DNA from: Natrialba taiwanensis DSM 12281
GTDB lineage: Archaea > Halobacteriota > Halobacteria > Halobacteriales > Natrialbaceae
NCBI RefSeq assembly: GCF_000337595.1
Contig: NZ_AOIL01000009.1
Span: 150,930 to 214,929 of the forward strand
Reading direction: 5' to 3'
Length of the DNA: 64,000 nt
Part shown: positions 1 through 9,019 of the stretch, one piece after another
How the letters are laid out: every line of letters begins with the position of its first letter
How positions within the stretch are numbered: the stretch's first letter is position 1
Notes under the pieces: generated by a model
Told to the model about the DNA's origin: nothing
Database searches by the model: none
Seen by the model: only the letters and a program-made list of their open reading frames with translations
Translations under genes and position numbers: made by a program

Positions 1-1332
1 GTAGAGACTCCCCATCGCAAAGTTGCTGTTGGAGTACTGGCTGAACCAGTCGTTCGTCGGCTTCGTGCTGACCGAGAAATCGAACCCGAACTCGTTCAGT
101 TGACTGACGACCGTCTGGGACATCGTCGTCCAGTCCGTCCAGCCCGCGGGCGAGTAGTACTCCCCGCCGATCGTGTTCCCGTCGGAATCTTCCCACGTCT
201 CTCCCTCCCGAGTGTATCCGGCGTCCTCGAGCAACTGGGTTGCTTGGTCCGTTTGACTGGAACCGGCACCGTAGGTTTCGAAGTCGTCGTACCAGTCGTC
301 CAGCCAGTACTCCTGATCACGGGGCGCGATACCGCACGGAGTCGGCGTCACGAACTTCGAGCGCGGCCCCGCGTTCTCGACGATCGACTCGCGATCGATA
401 ACGTGTGCGACCGCCTGCCGGACTTCCCGCTGCCCGAAATGGGGATCGTCGTGATTAAACACGATTCCGTACCCCCACTTGGCCGGGATCTGAATCTCGA
501 CAACGTGATCCGGGAACTGATCGACGATCTCCGGCGGAGCGAACAGACTCAGCGCCGCATCGGCTTCCGTCCCCGACATCAATGCCTGGTGCTGTGCGGT
601 ATTTCCGCCGTAGCTATCGATCAGGAACGTGTCGATATCGACGTTGTCTGCGTTGTAGAACTCGGGGTTGGGTTCGAACTCGAACGCCTGGCGATCCTTG
701 CTCACGAACGAGAACATCCCGCTGGCGACGGGATCCTCCCACTCCCACCGAAGGAACTCCGACTCGTCCGCATCCAACCACTGCTCGTGAGTTTCCGCTT
801 TCGTATCGACGAGGAAGTTCGTGAGTTCGAACCGGACGATCTGCGGGTTCGTCGGCCCGGAGAGCAAGAGGCGGGCGGTCTTATCGTCGACGATCTCGTA
901 GTCGTCGAGATACCCCCAGAGCGAACTCCCGCTTTTCTCCGCCAGTTGCAGTTGCACGTCGAGATCCTCGGTCGTCCACTCGTCGCCGTCGTCCCACGCC
1001 AGGTCGTCGCGGAAGGTGAGCGTCACTTCCTCGCCGTCGATTTCAAGGTCGTCGAGCGCTCCGAGCAGAAACTCGTTCTCAGTGAACGAATACTTCATAA
1101 ACGGGGCGAACACCGCCCGCCCCGCGGGCCACCTGTAATTCTGGATCGCCGACGTGTTGAAATGGAGGTCGGCCGGATTGCCGGTGTACGCATTGACGAA
1201 CGTGCCGCTATCCGACCCACTGCCACCAACGCAACCGGCGAGCGCGGCCGCACCCGACACCCCAGCTATCGTTAACATATCCCGACGACTGATTACATCG
1301 CTGTAATCGTCCGGGATGCTATCAGATCCCAT
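1..1332 (-). CDS. Tat-lipoprotein substrate-binding protein of a peptide/oligosaccharide ABC importer (3' end cut by window)
   Basis: The 444 visible codons start at ATG 1332 and run off the left edge. The N-terminus has a Tat motif (ISRRDMLTIAG) followed by a lipobox (LAGC), so the mature protein should be lipid-anchored outside the cell. The body reads like the SBP_bac_5 (Dpp/Opp) family, with stretches such as AFAPFMKYSFTENEFLLG and the WTTEDLDVQLQLAEKSGSS region typical of that fold. This family binds peptides, but many haloarchaeal and bacterial members bind oligosaccharides. It is divergent from the GH67 alpha-glucuronidase, so uptake of xylo-oligosaccharides or aldouronic acids is a reasonable inference, not proven. 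A TATA-like element at 1361-1370 (read on the minus strand) fits a short leader. Permease and ATPase genes would lie to the left of the window. Confidence 0.85.
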   Translation of the reverse strand, partial: MGSDSIPDDYSDVISRRDMLTIAGVSGAAALAGCVGGSGSDSGTFVNAYTGNPADLHFNTSAIQNYRWPAGRAVFAPFMKYSFTENEFLLGALDDLEIDGEEVTLTFRDDLAWDDGDEWTTEDLDVQLQLAEKSGSSLWGYLDDYEIVDDKTARLLLSGPTNPQIVRFELTNFLVDTKAETHEQWLDADESEFLRWEWEDPVASGMFSFVSKDRQAFEFEPNPEFYNADNVDIDTFLIDSYGGNTAQHQALMSGTEADAALSLFAPPEIVDQFPDHVVEIQIPAKWGYGIVFNHDDPHFGQREVRQAVAHVIDRESIVENAGPRSKFVTPTPCGIAPRDQEYWLDDWYDDFETYGAGSSQTDQATQLLEDAGYTREGETWEDSDGNTIGGEYYSPAGWTDWTTMSQTVVSQLNEFGFDFSVSTKPTNDWFSQYSNSNFAMGSLY

Positions 1333-1360
1333 GTATTGGTATGACACCACATAGTCGGTA

Positions 1361-1473
1361 ATAAATATTATGATTATTATTTCCCCTGTGCAGCGATGGA
1401 GTGGTGGACGGATGAGCCGTGACGTGCAATCGGCGCTCGAACCGACTGTGGCGGCGACCAGTACCATTTTTAC
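1361..1473. promoter_or_regulatory. Divergent promoters for the binding protein and the alpha-glucuronidase
   Basis: The 172-base gap between the two divergent starts holds a TAATATTTAT element (minus strand, 1361-1370), about 30 bases before ATG 1332, and a TTTTTACC element (plus strand, 1466-1473), about 35 bases before ATG 1505. Positions fit archaeal TATA boxes. No operator is obvious. Confidence 0.45.
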
Positions 1474-1504
1474 CGATCGCCAATGACTGCACTACCGTAT
1501 CTCG

Positions 1505-3574
1505 ATGACCTCGTACGACGATTGCTGGCTCCGGTACGACCGCATCACGGCGGACGACGTACGCGCCTCGTACCGCCGGCAGTGTAGACACGCGTACGTC
1601 TCGGAAAAATCGCCGGAGTGCAGCGCGATTCGAGACGAACTCCGGCAAGCACTGCCCGAGCTGCTAGGCGCGAAGCCCCACTTCTGGCAACACCCGCCGA
1701 CGACTGTCGACGGGTTCCTGGCCATCGGCACGCCGGACGATATGGCGCTGATCGCCGAGTCGGTCCCGGTCGATGATGTCGCTGCACTCGACGACGGCGG
1801 CTTTCTCATCCGGGCGGTCACCTGGAACGGAGCGGACTGTCTCGTCGTGACCGCACCCACCGATCGGGGACTGATGTACGGCACCTTCCACCTCCTTCGC
1901 CTCCTCCAACTCCGCGAACCGATCGACGAACTCGAGATCCGCGAGGAGCCGACGTACGCGAATCGATTGCTCAACCAGTGGGATACGCCCTTCCGCCGGT
2001 CGGTCGAGCGCGGCTACGGTGGCGAATCGATCTTCGACTGGGAACGGTTGCCCGATCTCCGGCCGCGGTACGAGGATTACGCGCGGCTATTGGCGTCCGT
2101 CGGGATCAACGGGATCGTTCTCAACAACGTCAACACCACGAAACCGCCGCGAAAGAGCGCAAACGACGCCGTCGACGCGTTCGAGGGCTGGCAACTGCTC
2201 GAATCGCGACGGCTCGAGGATTTCACCGGACTCGCGTCGCTGTTTCGCCGATACGGGATCCGACCGTACCTGTCGGTCAACTTCGCAGCACCGATGCTCG
2301 TCGGCGATCTCGATACCGCCGACCCGCTCGATAACGACGTTCGAGAGTGGTGGGCAGCGAAAGCCGACGAGATCTACGGCCTCGTACCGGATCTCGGCGG
2401 GTTCCTGATCAAGGCGGACTCGGAGGGACAACCCGGACCCTACGACTACGACCGGAATCACGTGGACGGCGCGAACGCGATCGCACGGGCGCTCGAACCC
2501 CACGGCGGGCGCGTCTGGTGGCGAGCCTTCGTCTACGGCTCACACGAAGATCGGGCGGTACAGGCCTACGACACGTTCGAACCCCTGGACGGCGAGTTCA
2601 GCGACAACGTCACCGTACAGATCAAGAACGGCCCGATCGACTTCCAGCCCCGCGAGCCGGCGTCGACGCTCTTCGGTGCGATGCCGGAGACGGACCTCGG
2701 ATTGGAGGTGCAACTCACCCAGGAGTACACCGGGCAGGGCGTCCACGCGACCTATCACCTCCCGCTGTGGAAGGAGGTCTTCGAGTTCGAGACGCGCGCC
2801 GACGGCGAGGCGACGCCGGTGAAGTCGCTCCTGCGAGGAGCGGGACAGGGCGTCGCCGGTGTCGCCAACATCGGCGAAGACGATACCTGGACGGGCCACT
2901 ACCTGTCCCAGGCGAACCTCTACGCGTTCGGGCGTATGGCCTGGAATCCCGATCTGTCCGTCGAAACGATCACCGAGGAGTGGGTCCGACAGACGTTCGG
3001 CGCTGACGAGGTCGTCGTCGAGACGATCACCGAACTCCTCCGCGACCCGTGGGAGGCGTGCATCAACTACGAAACCGGCGGCCTCGGACTCGTGCACATG
3101 ATGCACAACGGCGAGGAGTTTCTCGAGAACCACTACTACCCGTCACCCGAAGAATGGCCCGGCTATCACGGCGCGAGTGAGGACGGAATCGGCGTCGATC
3201 GAACCGAACGCGGCAGCGGCTACACCGCGCAGTATCCGGCCCCGATCGCCGAGCGGTACGAGTCCGTCGAAACGTGCCCCGACGAACTCCTCCTGTTCTT
3301 CCATCACCTCCCCTGGGACTACGAACTCGACGACGGGACGACCATCGTCCAGCGACTCTACGACAATTGCTTCGATGGCGTCGAGGAAGTCGAGCGCCTT
3401 CGAGACCGGTGGCACACGCTCGAAGGAAGGATAGACGAGCGGCGATACCGCCACGTCGCCGAGCGGTTCGACGAACAGGTTGCACAGGCCGAGCGGTGGC
3501 GGGACGTTCTCACGTCGTACTTCCGCGAGTACTCCGGCATCCCGGATGAACGAGGTCGCGTTCGCCGTGACTAG
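1505..3574 (+). CDS. aguA: GH67 alpha-glucuronidase
   Basis: A 689-residue protein with the usual length of GH67 enzymes, which remove (4-O-methyl)-glucuronic acid from the non-reducing end of xylo-oligosaccharides. All three residues equivalent to the Cellvibrio GlcA67A acid/base set are visible with the right spacing: E307 in KADSEGQPGP (acid), D379 in IKNGPIDFQPREP and E407 in EVQLTQEYTGQ. The N-terminal ~150 residues form the family's small beta domain, the centre is the barrel and the helical C-terminus ends in a charged tail. No signal peptide is present, so it should act in the cytoplasm on imported aldouronic acids, which fits the divergent binding-protein gene. The start was chosen at ATG 1505, about 30 bases after a TATA-like element. 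Confidence 0.95.
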   Translation: MTSYDDCWLRYDRITADDVRASYRRQCRHAYVSEKSPECSAIRDELRQALPELLGAKPHFWQHPPTTVDGFLAIGTPDDMALIAESVPVDDVAALDDGGFLIRAVTWNGADCLVVTAPTDRGLMYGTFHLLRLLQLREPIDELEIREEPTYANRLLNQWDTPFRRSVERGYGGESIFDWERLPDLRPRYEDYARLLASVGINGIVLNNVNTTKPPRKSANDAVDAFEGWQLLESRRLEDFTGLASLFRRYGIRPYLSVNFAAPMLVGDLDTADPLDNDVREWWAAKADEIYGLVPDLGGFLIKADSEGQPGPYDYDRNHVDGANAIARALEPHGGRVWWRAFVYGSHEDRAVQAYDTFEPLDGEFSDNVTVQIKNGPIDFQPREPASTLFGAMPETDLGLEVQLTQEYTGQGVHATYHLPLWKEVFEFETRADGEATPVKSLLRGAGQGVAGVANIGEDDTWTGHYLSQANLYAFGRMAWNPDLSVETITEEWVRQTFGADEVVVETITELLRDPWEACINYETGGLGLVHMMHNGEEFLENHYYPSPEEWPGYHGASEDGIGVDRTERGSGYTAQYPAPIAERYESVETCPDELLLFFHHLPWDYELDDGTTIVQRLYDNCFDGVEEVERLRDRWHTLEGRIDERRYRHVAERFDEQVAQAERWRDVLTSYFREYSGIPDERGRVRRD

Positions 3575-3699
3575 TCCCAGCCCGCGACGAACTCCGTTGC
3601 CGACCGCCGAATCGCGACTGCAGAGTCCGTCGAAAGAGTAGTGGCACGGCGATCGAAACCATCGGTAGATTTTTACTGTGTGTTGTGTACCCACATACC

Positions 3700-3933
3700 A
3701 TGTCGAAATCGTCGACGCTGCTCGATCTCGTCGCTGCGCAGCGCGCGCAGCTGCGGGTCATTATCGCCCTGTTGATCGCGTCAGGTCTCCTCCTCGCGCT
3801 CTCGATTCCGTTCGTCGAGCCGGGTGACAGGGCCTTTCCGATCCTCGTCATCGATGTTGTTCTCGTGGTCGGGTCGCTCGGCTTCTTCAGCACAACGTAC
3901 TGGTACTGCACGAAACGCGCGATGGACGACTGA
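3700..3933 (+). CDS. Small two-helix membrane protein, unknown function
   Basis: A 77-residue protein beginning MSKSSTLLDLV. Two hydrophobic segments are clear: roughly residues 20-38 (VIIALLIASGLLLALSIPF) and 48-68 (PILVIDVVLVVGSLGFFS), joined by a short acidic loop, with a basic end (TKRAMDD). An in-frame GTG five codons upstream exists, but a TTTTTAC box at about 3669-3675 places transcription start close to ATG 3700. Small membrane proteins of this layout are common in haloarchaea; I do not recognise a named family. It sits between the alpha-glucuronidase and a convergent HEAT-repeat gene, with no clear operon link. Confidence 0.6.
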   Translation: MSKSSTLLDLVAAQRAQLRVIIALLIASGLLLALSIPFVEPGDRAFPILVIDVVLVVGSLGFFSTTYWYCTKRAMDD

Positions 3934-3956
3934 CCCCAATGTCGGCGGTTCGTAAA

Positions 3957-4871
3957 TTACGACGCGTCCGCGATGTAATTCGCGGTCTCGGCCGCGAGTT
4001 CGCGAACGTCCGCATCGGGGTCGTCCGCGGCCGCCGTTCGAAGGTGCGAGACGGTGGCGGCGTCCCCGAGATGTCCGAGCGCCCGAACGGTACGTGCACG
4101 AACGACGGCGCTATCGCGGTCGAGACAATCGACCAGGCGGTCGGTCGCGGGGGCGACGGCAGTCGGATTCGCCGCCGCCAGTTCGTCGAGCGCATCGACG
4201 GCACCGCCGACAACGGCCGGATCCTCGTCGTCCAGCAGCGCGACGAGGTCGGGGACAGCGTCGACCATCGACTGGGGCTTCGCCTCGGCGATGGCGACCA
4301 CGACGTTCCCAAGCGTGCGCCGGGCGCTGATTCGTCGTTTTCGTTCCTCCTCCTCGTGATCTCGGAGCGTCCGTCGGGTCACCGCATCGGCGACCGCGTC
4401 GCCGAAATCCTCCGGTTCCGTATCGAGTTCAGTAGCTCGAATGGCGTCGATCATCGCCGGGGAATGCGGTGCGACGAGAGCGGGACGGGAAACGGCGAGT
4501 TTCCCGAGGACGGTCGCGCCGGTCAGTTGCACGTCCGCGATCTCGCTGTCGACGGCACCGACGAGAGCCGCCGTGTGTCCCTCGAGCGCCGCCGGATCGC
4601 TCTCGGCGACGGTGTCGAGGACGGAAATCGCACGCAGCGCAACCGGGGCGTTGTCGTCGGCAGCGGCCGACGCGACCGCATCGAGGAGCGGTCGGACGGC
4701 GTCGGCGTTCGCTTCGACTCGGGCCTCACAGGCCGCGATACCCCGCCGTCGAACCAGCGGCTCCGACGACGAGAGGGCGGCACGAATCTCCGCGTCGTCG
4801 ATTTCGCCAAGCGATACCGATTTCGAGTCGAGGGAAAGACCGTCGGGAGGCTCCGATGAATCCGTCGGCAT
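3957..4871 (-). CDS. HEAT-repeat protein
   Basis: A 304-residue acidic soluble protein starting MPTDSSEPPDG. Much of it is made of helical repeats of 35-45 residues of the HEAT/ARM kind, for example LLDAVASAAADDNAPVALRA, LVGAVDSEIADVQLTGATVL, LVALLDDEDPAVVGGAVDAL and LVDCLDRDSAVVRARTVRAL. Such repeats are protein-binding scaffolds; no catalytic motif is visible. A longer in-frame start at 5021 would overlap the neighbouring GH3 gene by 4 bases, but the added residues are basic and unlike haloarchaeal protein, so the ATG at 4871 is preferred. It lies just downstream of the GH3 gene on the same strand (147-base gap) and may be cotranscribed. Its partner is unknown. Confidence 0.75.
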   Translation of the reverse strand: MPTDSSEPPDGLSLDSKSVSLGEIDDAEIRAALSSSEPLVRRRGIAACEARVEANADAVRPLLDAVASAAADDNAPVALRAISVLDTVAESDPAALEGHTAALVGAVDSEIADVQLTGATVLGKLAVSRPALVAPHSPAMIDAIRATELDTEPEDFGDAVADAVTRRTLRDHEEEERKRRISARRTLGNVVVAIAEAKPQSMVDAVPDLVALLDDEDPAVVGGAVDALDELAAANPTAVAPATDRLVDCLDRDSAVVRARTVRALGHLGDAATVSHLRTAAADDPDADVRELAAETANYIADAS

Positions 4872-5017
4872 GGCTGAGTGATACGTATCGAGAAGTAAAT
4901 ACGTGAGGGATTGTTTACCGCGTTTGTTGCCCACATTCGCGAACCGTGGGCGACCGGCTTCGACGACAGCCGCCCGATGCCCTCGAGCGATGCCGAGCAA
5001 CACTGTGACCGGAGCGT

Positions 5018-7351
5018 TCACTCGTCTCCGCCCGTCACGTCCGTCTCGGTGAAATACGTTCGACCGGTCCGCGGGACTTCCTTCGTCCCGGTTACCTCGA
5101 ACGGTGCGGTCGCGACCACGTCGGCGGCCGAGTGGCCGACGCGGAACTCGTAGGGGCCCTCCTCGACGACCAAGTTGAAATCCCGGTCGTGATAGGCGAG
5201 TTGCGAAGCGTCGACCGCGAAACTAACGCGCTTCGTCTCGCCCGGATCGAGGGAGACGCGCTCGAACCCGACGAGTTCCTGAACCGGGCGGGCCAGATCG
5301 GGGTTCTCGGCGCTCGCGTACAGTTGGATTACATCGTCTCCCGCGGCGTCGCCGACGTTTTCGACGGTCACGTCCGCGACGATCGTGCCAGCCGGGGGGA
5401 GGGAGTCCGTCGACAGCGAGAGATCACCATAGGTGAACTCGGTGTAGGAAAGCCCGTGTCCGAAGGGATAGAGCGGGTCGCTCTCCGTGTAGACGTACTC
5501 CTCGGTCGCGGTGTTCGGTTTTCGGTTGTAGTGGACGGGCAGTTGCCCGACGGTACGCGGAACGGAGACGGGAAGGTGGCCGGCGGGGTTGTGCTCGCCG
5601 AACAGGACGGCGGCGATCCCCTCGCCGCCGCGTTCGCCGGGAAGCCACGCCTGCACGACCGCCGGAACGGTCGCCGCGATCCGCTCCATCGCGTGGGGGC
5701 GGCCGCTGACGACGACGACTGCGACCGGCGTCCCGGTCTCGTGAACTCGTTCGACGAGTTCGCGCTGCATGCCGGGCAGTCCCAGGTCGACCACGTCACA
5801 CCCCTCGCCGCTCGTGGCGACACTCGGCTTGTTGATCCGGTCTCTGTCCGAGTCCGAGAAATCGACGGCGGAGCGTGCGCCGACGAACGCGAGGGCGACG
5901 TCGGCGTCCGCGGCGGCGTTTGCGGCCGCGTCGAACCCTGCCGTGTCGGGTCCGGTCGTTGTACAGCCCCGCTCGTGGCGCACTTCGAATCCGTACTCCT
6001 CTCCCCGTGTACGGACGGCATCGAGCGGTGTCGTCGCGTCGAACTCGATCTCTTCTTCGGGGTAGTGGGCGGGATAGGCGTAATCGCCGAGCAGTTCCTG
6101 GGCGTCGTCGGCTTTCGGGCCGACGACCGCGACGGAGCCCGTTTCCTCGCCGACGAGCGGAAGCAGGTCGCCGTCGTTTTGCAGGAGGGTCATCGATTCG
6201 CGGGCGGCGCGCTCGGTGAGTGCCCTCGCCTCGTCGGTGCCGAACGGCTCCGTCGCTGCGTCGGGGTCCACCGTCGGGTCGTCGAGCAACCCCTTCCGAG
6301 CCTTCGCGCGGAGGACGCGACGAACGGCTTCGTCGATCGTCTCCTCGGCGAGTTCACCGGCGTCGACGGCGTCGACGAGGTGGTCGCCGTAGCAGTCCGT
6401 GGCGGGGAGTTCGATGTCGATGCCGGCTTCGACGGCCATGACGCCCGCTTCCCGTTCGTCTGCGGCGACGCCGTGTTCGCTGCGGAGGTACTCGACGCTG
6501 TAGTAGTCCGAGACCACCGTCCCGTCGAATCCCCACTCTCCTCGAAGGATGTCAGTCAACAGCCACTCGTCGCTGGCACACGGGATTCCGTCGATGTCGT
6601 GATAGGCGTTCATGACCGACTCGGCGTTCGCCGTGCGGACAGCCGCTTCGAAGGGAAACATGTGCGTTTCGCGGAGTTCGCGCCGCCCGAGGGAGACCGA
6701 ACTCCGATTCTTTCCGCCCGTTCCGGCCGCGTGGCCGGCGAAGTGCTTGAGCGTCGCGGCGACGCCGTCGCCGTCATCCTGGAGCCCGTCGACGTATCCA
6801 CACGCCATCGCCGCGACCAGATAGGGGTCTTCGCCGAAGGTCTCCTCGACGCGTCCCCACCGGAGATCGCGGGCGACGTCGAGGACAGGAGACAGCGCGT
6901 GTGCGGTCCCGATGGCCGCCAACTGACCACGGATCGTCTCGGTGACCGTTTCGAGGAGGGCGGGCGACCACGTGCTCGCCATCCCGATCATTTGCGGGAA
7001 GGTCGTCCCCTCGGGACCCATGTATCCGCTCAGACACTCCTCGTGGGGAATTGCGGGGACGCCGAGGCGCGTCTCCTCCCGGAGGTACGTCTGCAGTTCG
7101 TTCGTCCGTTCGGCCGCCTCGGACGGAGGTAAGCTCCCCTCCCCGCCGATTCGGGTCAGATGACCGATACCGTTCGAGAGGTGGTCGCTGACGGCTTCCT
7201 CGTCGAGTTCACCTGTCTCGTCCAGGAGTTCGTCGGCGTTGACGGACCCGAGTTGTGCCGCCTTCTCGGCGAGCGTCAGTTCCTGGATGAGAGAGTCGAT
7301 GCGCTGCTCGGCCGGCGCTTCGCTAACGCCGCTGTCTGAACTCGGCTGCAT
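5018..7351 (-). CDS. GH3 family beta-xylosidase/beta-glucosidase
   Basis: A 777-residue protein with the full GH3 layout: the (beta/alpha)8 domain (residues ~15-350), the alpha/beta sandwich (~380-600) and a C-terminal fibronectin-III-like domain (~670-760). The nucleophile is D282 in VVSDYYSV; the substrate-binding KH pair is K202-H203 in LKHFAGH, and RWGRVEETFGEDPYL is the classic GH3 signature. The SDYYSV form is seen in beta-xylosidases and related enzymes, and the locus favours xylo-oligosaccharides, but glucosidase activity cannot be excluded. There is no signal peptide, so the site is cytoplasmic. An AATTATTAAG box near 7376-7385 (minus strand) predicts a nearly leaderless transcript from ATG 7351. 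Confidence 0.92.
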   Translation of the reverse strand: MQPSSDSGVSEAPAEQRIDSLIQELTLAEKAAQLGSVNADELLDETGELDEEAVSDHLSNGIGHLTRIGGEGSLPPSEAAERTNELQTYLREETRLGVPAIPHEECLSGYMGPEGTTFPQMIGMASTWSPALLETVTETIRGQLAAIGTAHALSPVLDVARDLRWGRVEETFGEDPYLVAAMACGYVDGLQDDGDGVAATLKHFAGHAAGTGGKNRSSVSLGRRELRETHMFPFEAAVRTANAESVMNAYHDIDGIPCASDEWLLTDILRGEWGFDGTVVSDYYSVEYLRSEHGVAADEREAGVMAVEAGIDIELPATDCYGDHLVDAVDAGELAEETIDEAVRRVLRAKARKGLLDDPTVDPDAATEPFGTDEARALTERAARESMTLLQNDGDLLPLVGEETGSVAVVGPKADDAQELLGDYAYPAHYPEEEIEFDATTPLDAVRTRGEEYGFEVRHERGCTTTGPDTAGFDAAANAAADADVALAFVGARSAVDFSDSDRDRINKPSVATSGEGCDVVDLGLPGMQRELVERVHETGTPVAVVVVSGRPHAMERIAATVPAVVQAWLPGERGGEGIAAVLFGEHNPAGHLPVSVPRTVGQLPVHYNRKPNTATEEYVYTESDPLYPFGHGLSYTEFTYGDLSLSTDSLPPAGTIVADVTVENVGDAAGDDVIQLYASAENPDLARPVQELVGFERVSLDPGETKRVSFAVDASQLAYHDRDFNLVVEEGPYEFRVGHSAADVVATAPFEVTGTKEVPRTGRTYFTETDVTGGDE

Positions 7352-7467
7352 TATCCATCCCTCACCGCCGAGACGCTTAATAATTCGGACCGGTACGTGA
7401 TCGCGTCTCGTCGGATCGGGGCCAAAAATAGCGTCAATTCCGAACCACCTCGAGCGGCGAGGAGCGG

Positions 7468-8907
7468 TCAGTAGTTGTCGTAGACCGTCTTGCTGATCGT
7501 GTAGAAGTCGAGGCCAGCGTCGCCCTGTTCGCGGTAGGTTTCGCTCGAGGAGTCCTTCATGCCGCCGAAGGGAACGTGGAGTTCAAGGCCGGTCGTCTTT
7601 TCGTTGATCTTCACGACGCCGGCTTCGATCTCGTCGACGAAGCGGTTCGCCTCGGTGTGGTCGTCGGTGACGACACTGGCCGAGAGCCCGTAGTCGACAT
7701 CGTTTGCGACGTAGATCGCCTCGTCGAAGTCGCTCACCGGAATTACTGCAAGTACCGGCCCGAAGACCTCTTCCTGGGCGAGGCGCATCTCGGTGTCGAC
7801 ATCGGAGAAGACCGCCGGTTCGACGTAGTATCCCTCGCGATCGAGTTCCGAGCCGCCGTACTCGAGGGTCGCCCCCTCGTCCTGGGCGATCTCGACGTAC
7901 TCGAGCGTGCTCTCGAGTTCGGATTCGCTGACGTGCGGGCCCATCCCCGGATCGTCGAGGCCGTGGCCGTGGTCGATCGCCGCGGCGCGGTCGACAACGG
8001 CGTCGACGAACTCGTCGTAGACGTCCTCGTGGACGATCGCGCGGGAGGCGGCGGTACACGCCTGGCCGGTGACGCCGAACGCACCGTCGGCGACGATGTC
8101 GGCCGCCTGTTCGACATCTGCACTATCGCTGACGATCGTCGGATTCTTGCCGCCCATCTCGAGCTGGACGCGCTTGCCGTCCTCGGTTGCGGTGTCGTAG
8201 ACGGTGTTGCCGACCGCGGTACTCCCGGTGAAGGAAACGGCATCGACGGCCTCGTGGCCCGCGATCGTACTACCGACCTCGCTACCGGGGCCGGTGACGA
8301 CGTTGAGGACGCCGTCCGGGAGGCCGGCCTCGTCGAGCGCCTCGGCCATCTCGTGGACGACGCCCGGCGCGAGCGTCGCGGGTTTGATGACGACGGTGTT
8401 GCCCGCAGCGAGTGCGGGTGCGATCTTCCAAGCCGGAATCGCGATGGGGTAGTTCCACGGCGTGATTAACCCGGCGACGCCGAGCGGCTCGACCGTCGTG
8501 TAGAGATTCGTATCTCGGGCGCTCGAACTCTTGACCGTGCCGCCGAGGTCGCTGGCCTTCGAGCCGAAGTAGTGGAAGATGTCGATGGCCCGCTGTACCT
8601 CGCCGCCGGCCTCGCTCCAGGTCTTGCCTTCCTCTCGGACGAGCAGTTCGGTCAGTTCGTCCGTTCGCTGATCGAGGAGCGACCCGGCCGCGGTGAGGAT
8701 CCGTCCGCGTTCCGGGCCCGGCGTCTCGGCCCACTCGTCGCTGGCCTCGTTTGCCGCTTCGATCGCCCGTTCGGTATCCTCGGCATCGGACTGGGGATAG
8801 GTCGCGACGACCTCGTCCGGATTCGCCGGATCGGTCGTCTCGAAGGTCTCACCGGTGTTCGATGCAGTCCACTCGCCGCTCACGTAGTTCAACTGCTGGT
8901 CAGGCAT
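7468..8907 (-). CDS. xacF: 2-oxoglutarate semialdehyde (2,5-dioxopentanoate) dehydrogenase, last step of pentose oxidation
   Basis: A 479-residue aldehyde dehydrogenase starting MPDQQLNYVSGEW. Catalytic residues are visible: N152 in ITPWNYP, E250 in QLEMGGKNP and C284 in GQACTAASR, with the Rossmann motif FTGSTAVG at about 226-233. In Haloferax volcanii the pentose pathway ends with XacF, which oxidises 2-oxoglutarate semialdehyde to 2-oxoglutarate with NAD(P). That role is inferred here from the divergent FAH-family gene (xacE-like) only 112 bases away and the xacGHIJK-like operon beyond it. A longer start at 9021 was rejected because the extra residues are basic and would cover the divergent promoter. 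A different aldehyde substrate remains possible. Confidence 0.85.
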   Translation of the reverse strand: MPDQQLNYVSGEWTASNTGETFETTDPANPDEVVATYPQSDAEDTERAIEAANEASDEWAETPGPERGRILTAAGSLLDQRTDELTELLVREEGKTWSEAGGEVQRAIDIFHYFGSKASDLGGTVKSSSARDTNLYTTVEPLGVAGLITPWNYPIAIPAWKIAPALAAGNTVVIKPATLAPGVVHEMAEALDEAGLPDGVLNVVTGPGSEVGSTIAGHEAVDAVSFTGSTAVGNTVYDTATEDGKRVQLEMGGKNPTIVSDSADVEQAADIVADGAFGVTGQACTAASRAIVHEDVYDEFVDAVVDRAAAIDHGHGLDDPGMGPHVSESELESTLEYVEIAQDEGATLEYGGSELDREGYYVEPAVFSDVDTEMRLAQEEVFGPVLAVIPVSDFDEAIYVANDVDYGLSASVVTDDHTEANRFVDEIEAGVVKINEKTTGLELHVPFGGMKDSSSETYREQGDAGLDFYTISKTVYDNY

Positions 8908-8931
8908 ACACTCTCTCGGACGTTCCGTTCG

Positions 8932-8996
8932 CCCATAATTCTTGCCGTTTGGCAGCTTTCGCTTGCTCGACCGGTTCGCGGACGGGACATTTATAG
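8932..8996. promoter_or_regulatory. Divergent promoters between xacF-like and xacE-like genes
   Basis: A TTTATAG box at 8990-8996 lies 24-30 bases before ATG 9020, predicting a leaderless xacE transcript. On the minus strand, AATTATGG at about 8932-8940 lies about 28 bases before ATG 8907. The compact 112-base gap would allow one regulator to control both genes. Confidence 0.55.
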
Positions 8997-9019
8997 TGGG
9001 GTAGAGTGTTGCACTCACC

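Noticed and set aside
5132..7132. A 666-codon plus-strand frame within the GH3 gene
   Set aside because: The minus strand encodes a full GH3 enzyme with its catalytic residues; the plus frame has no recognisable domain.
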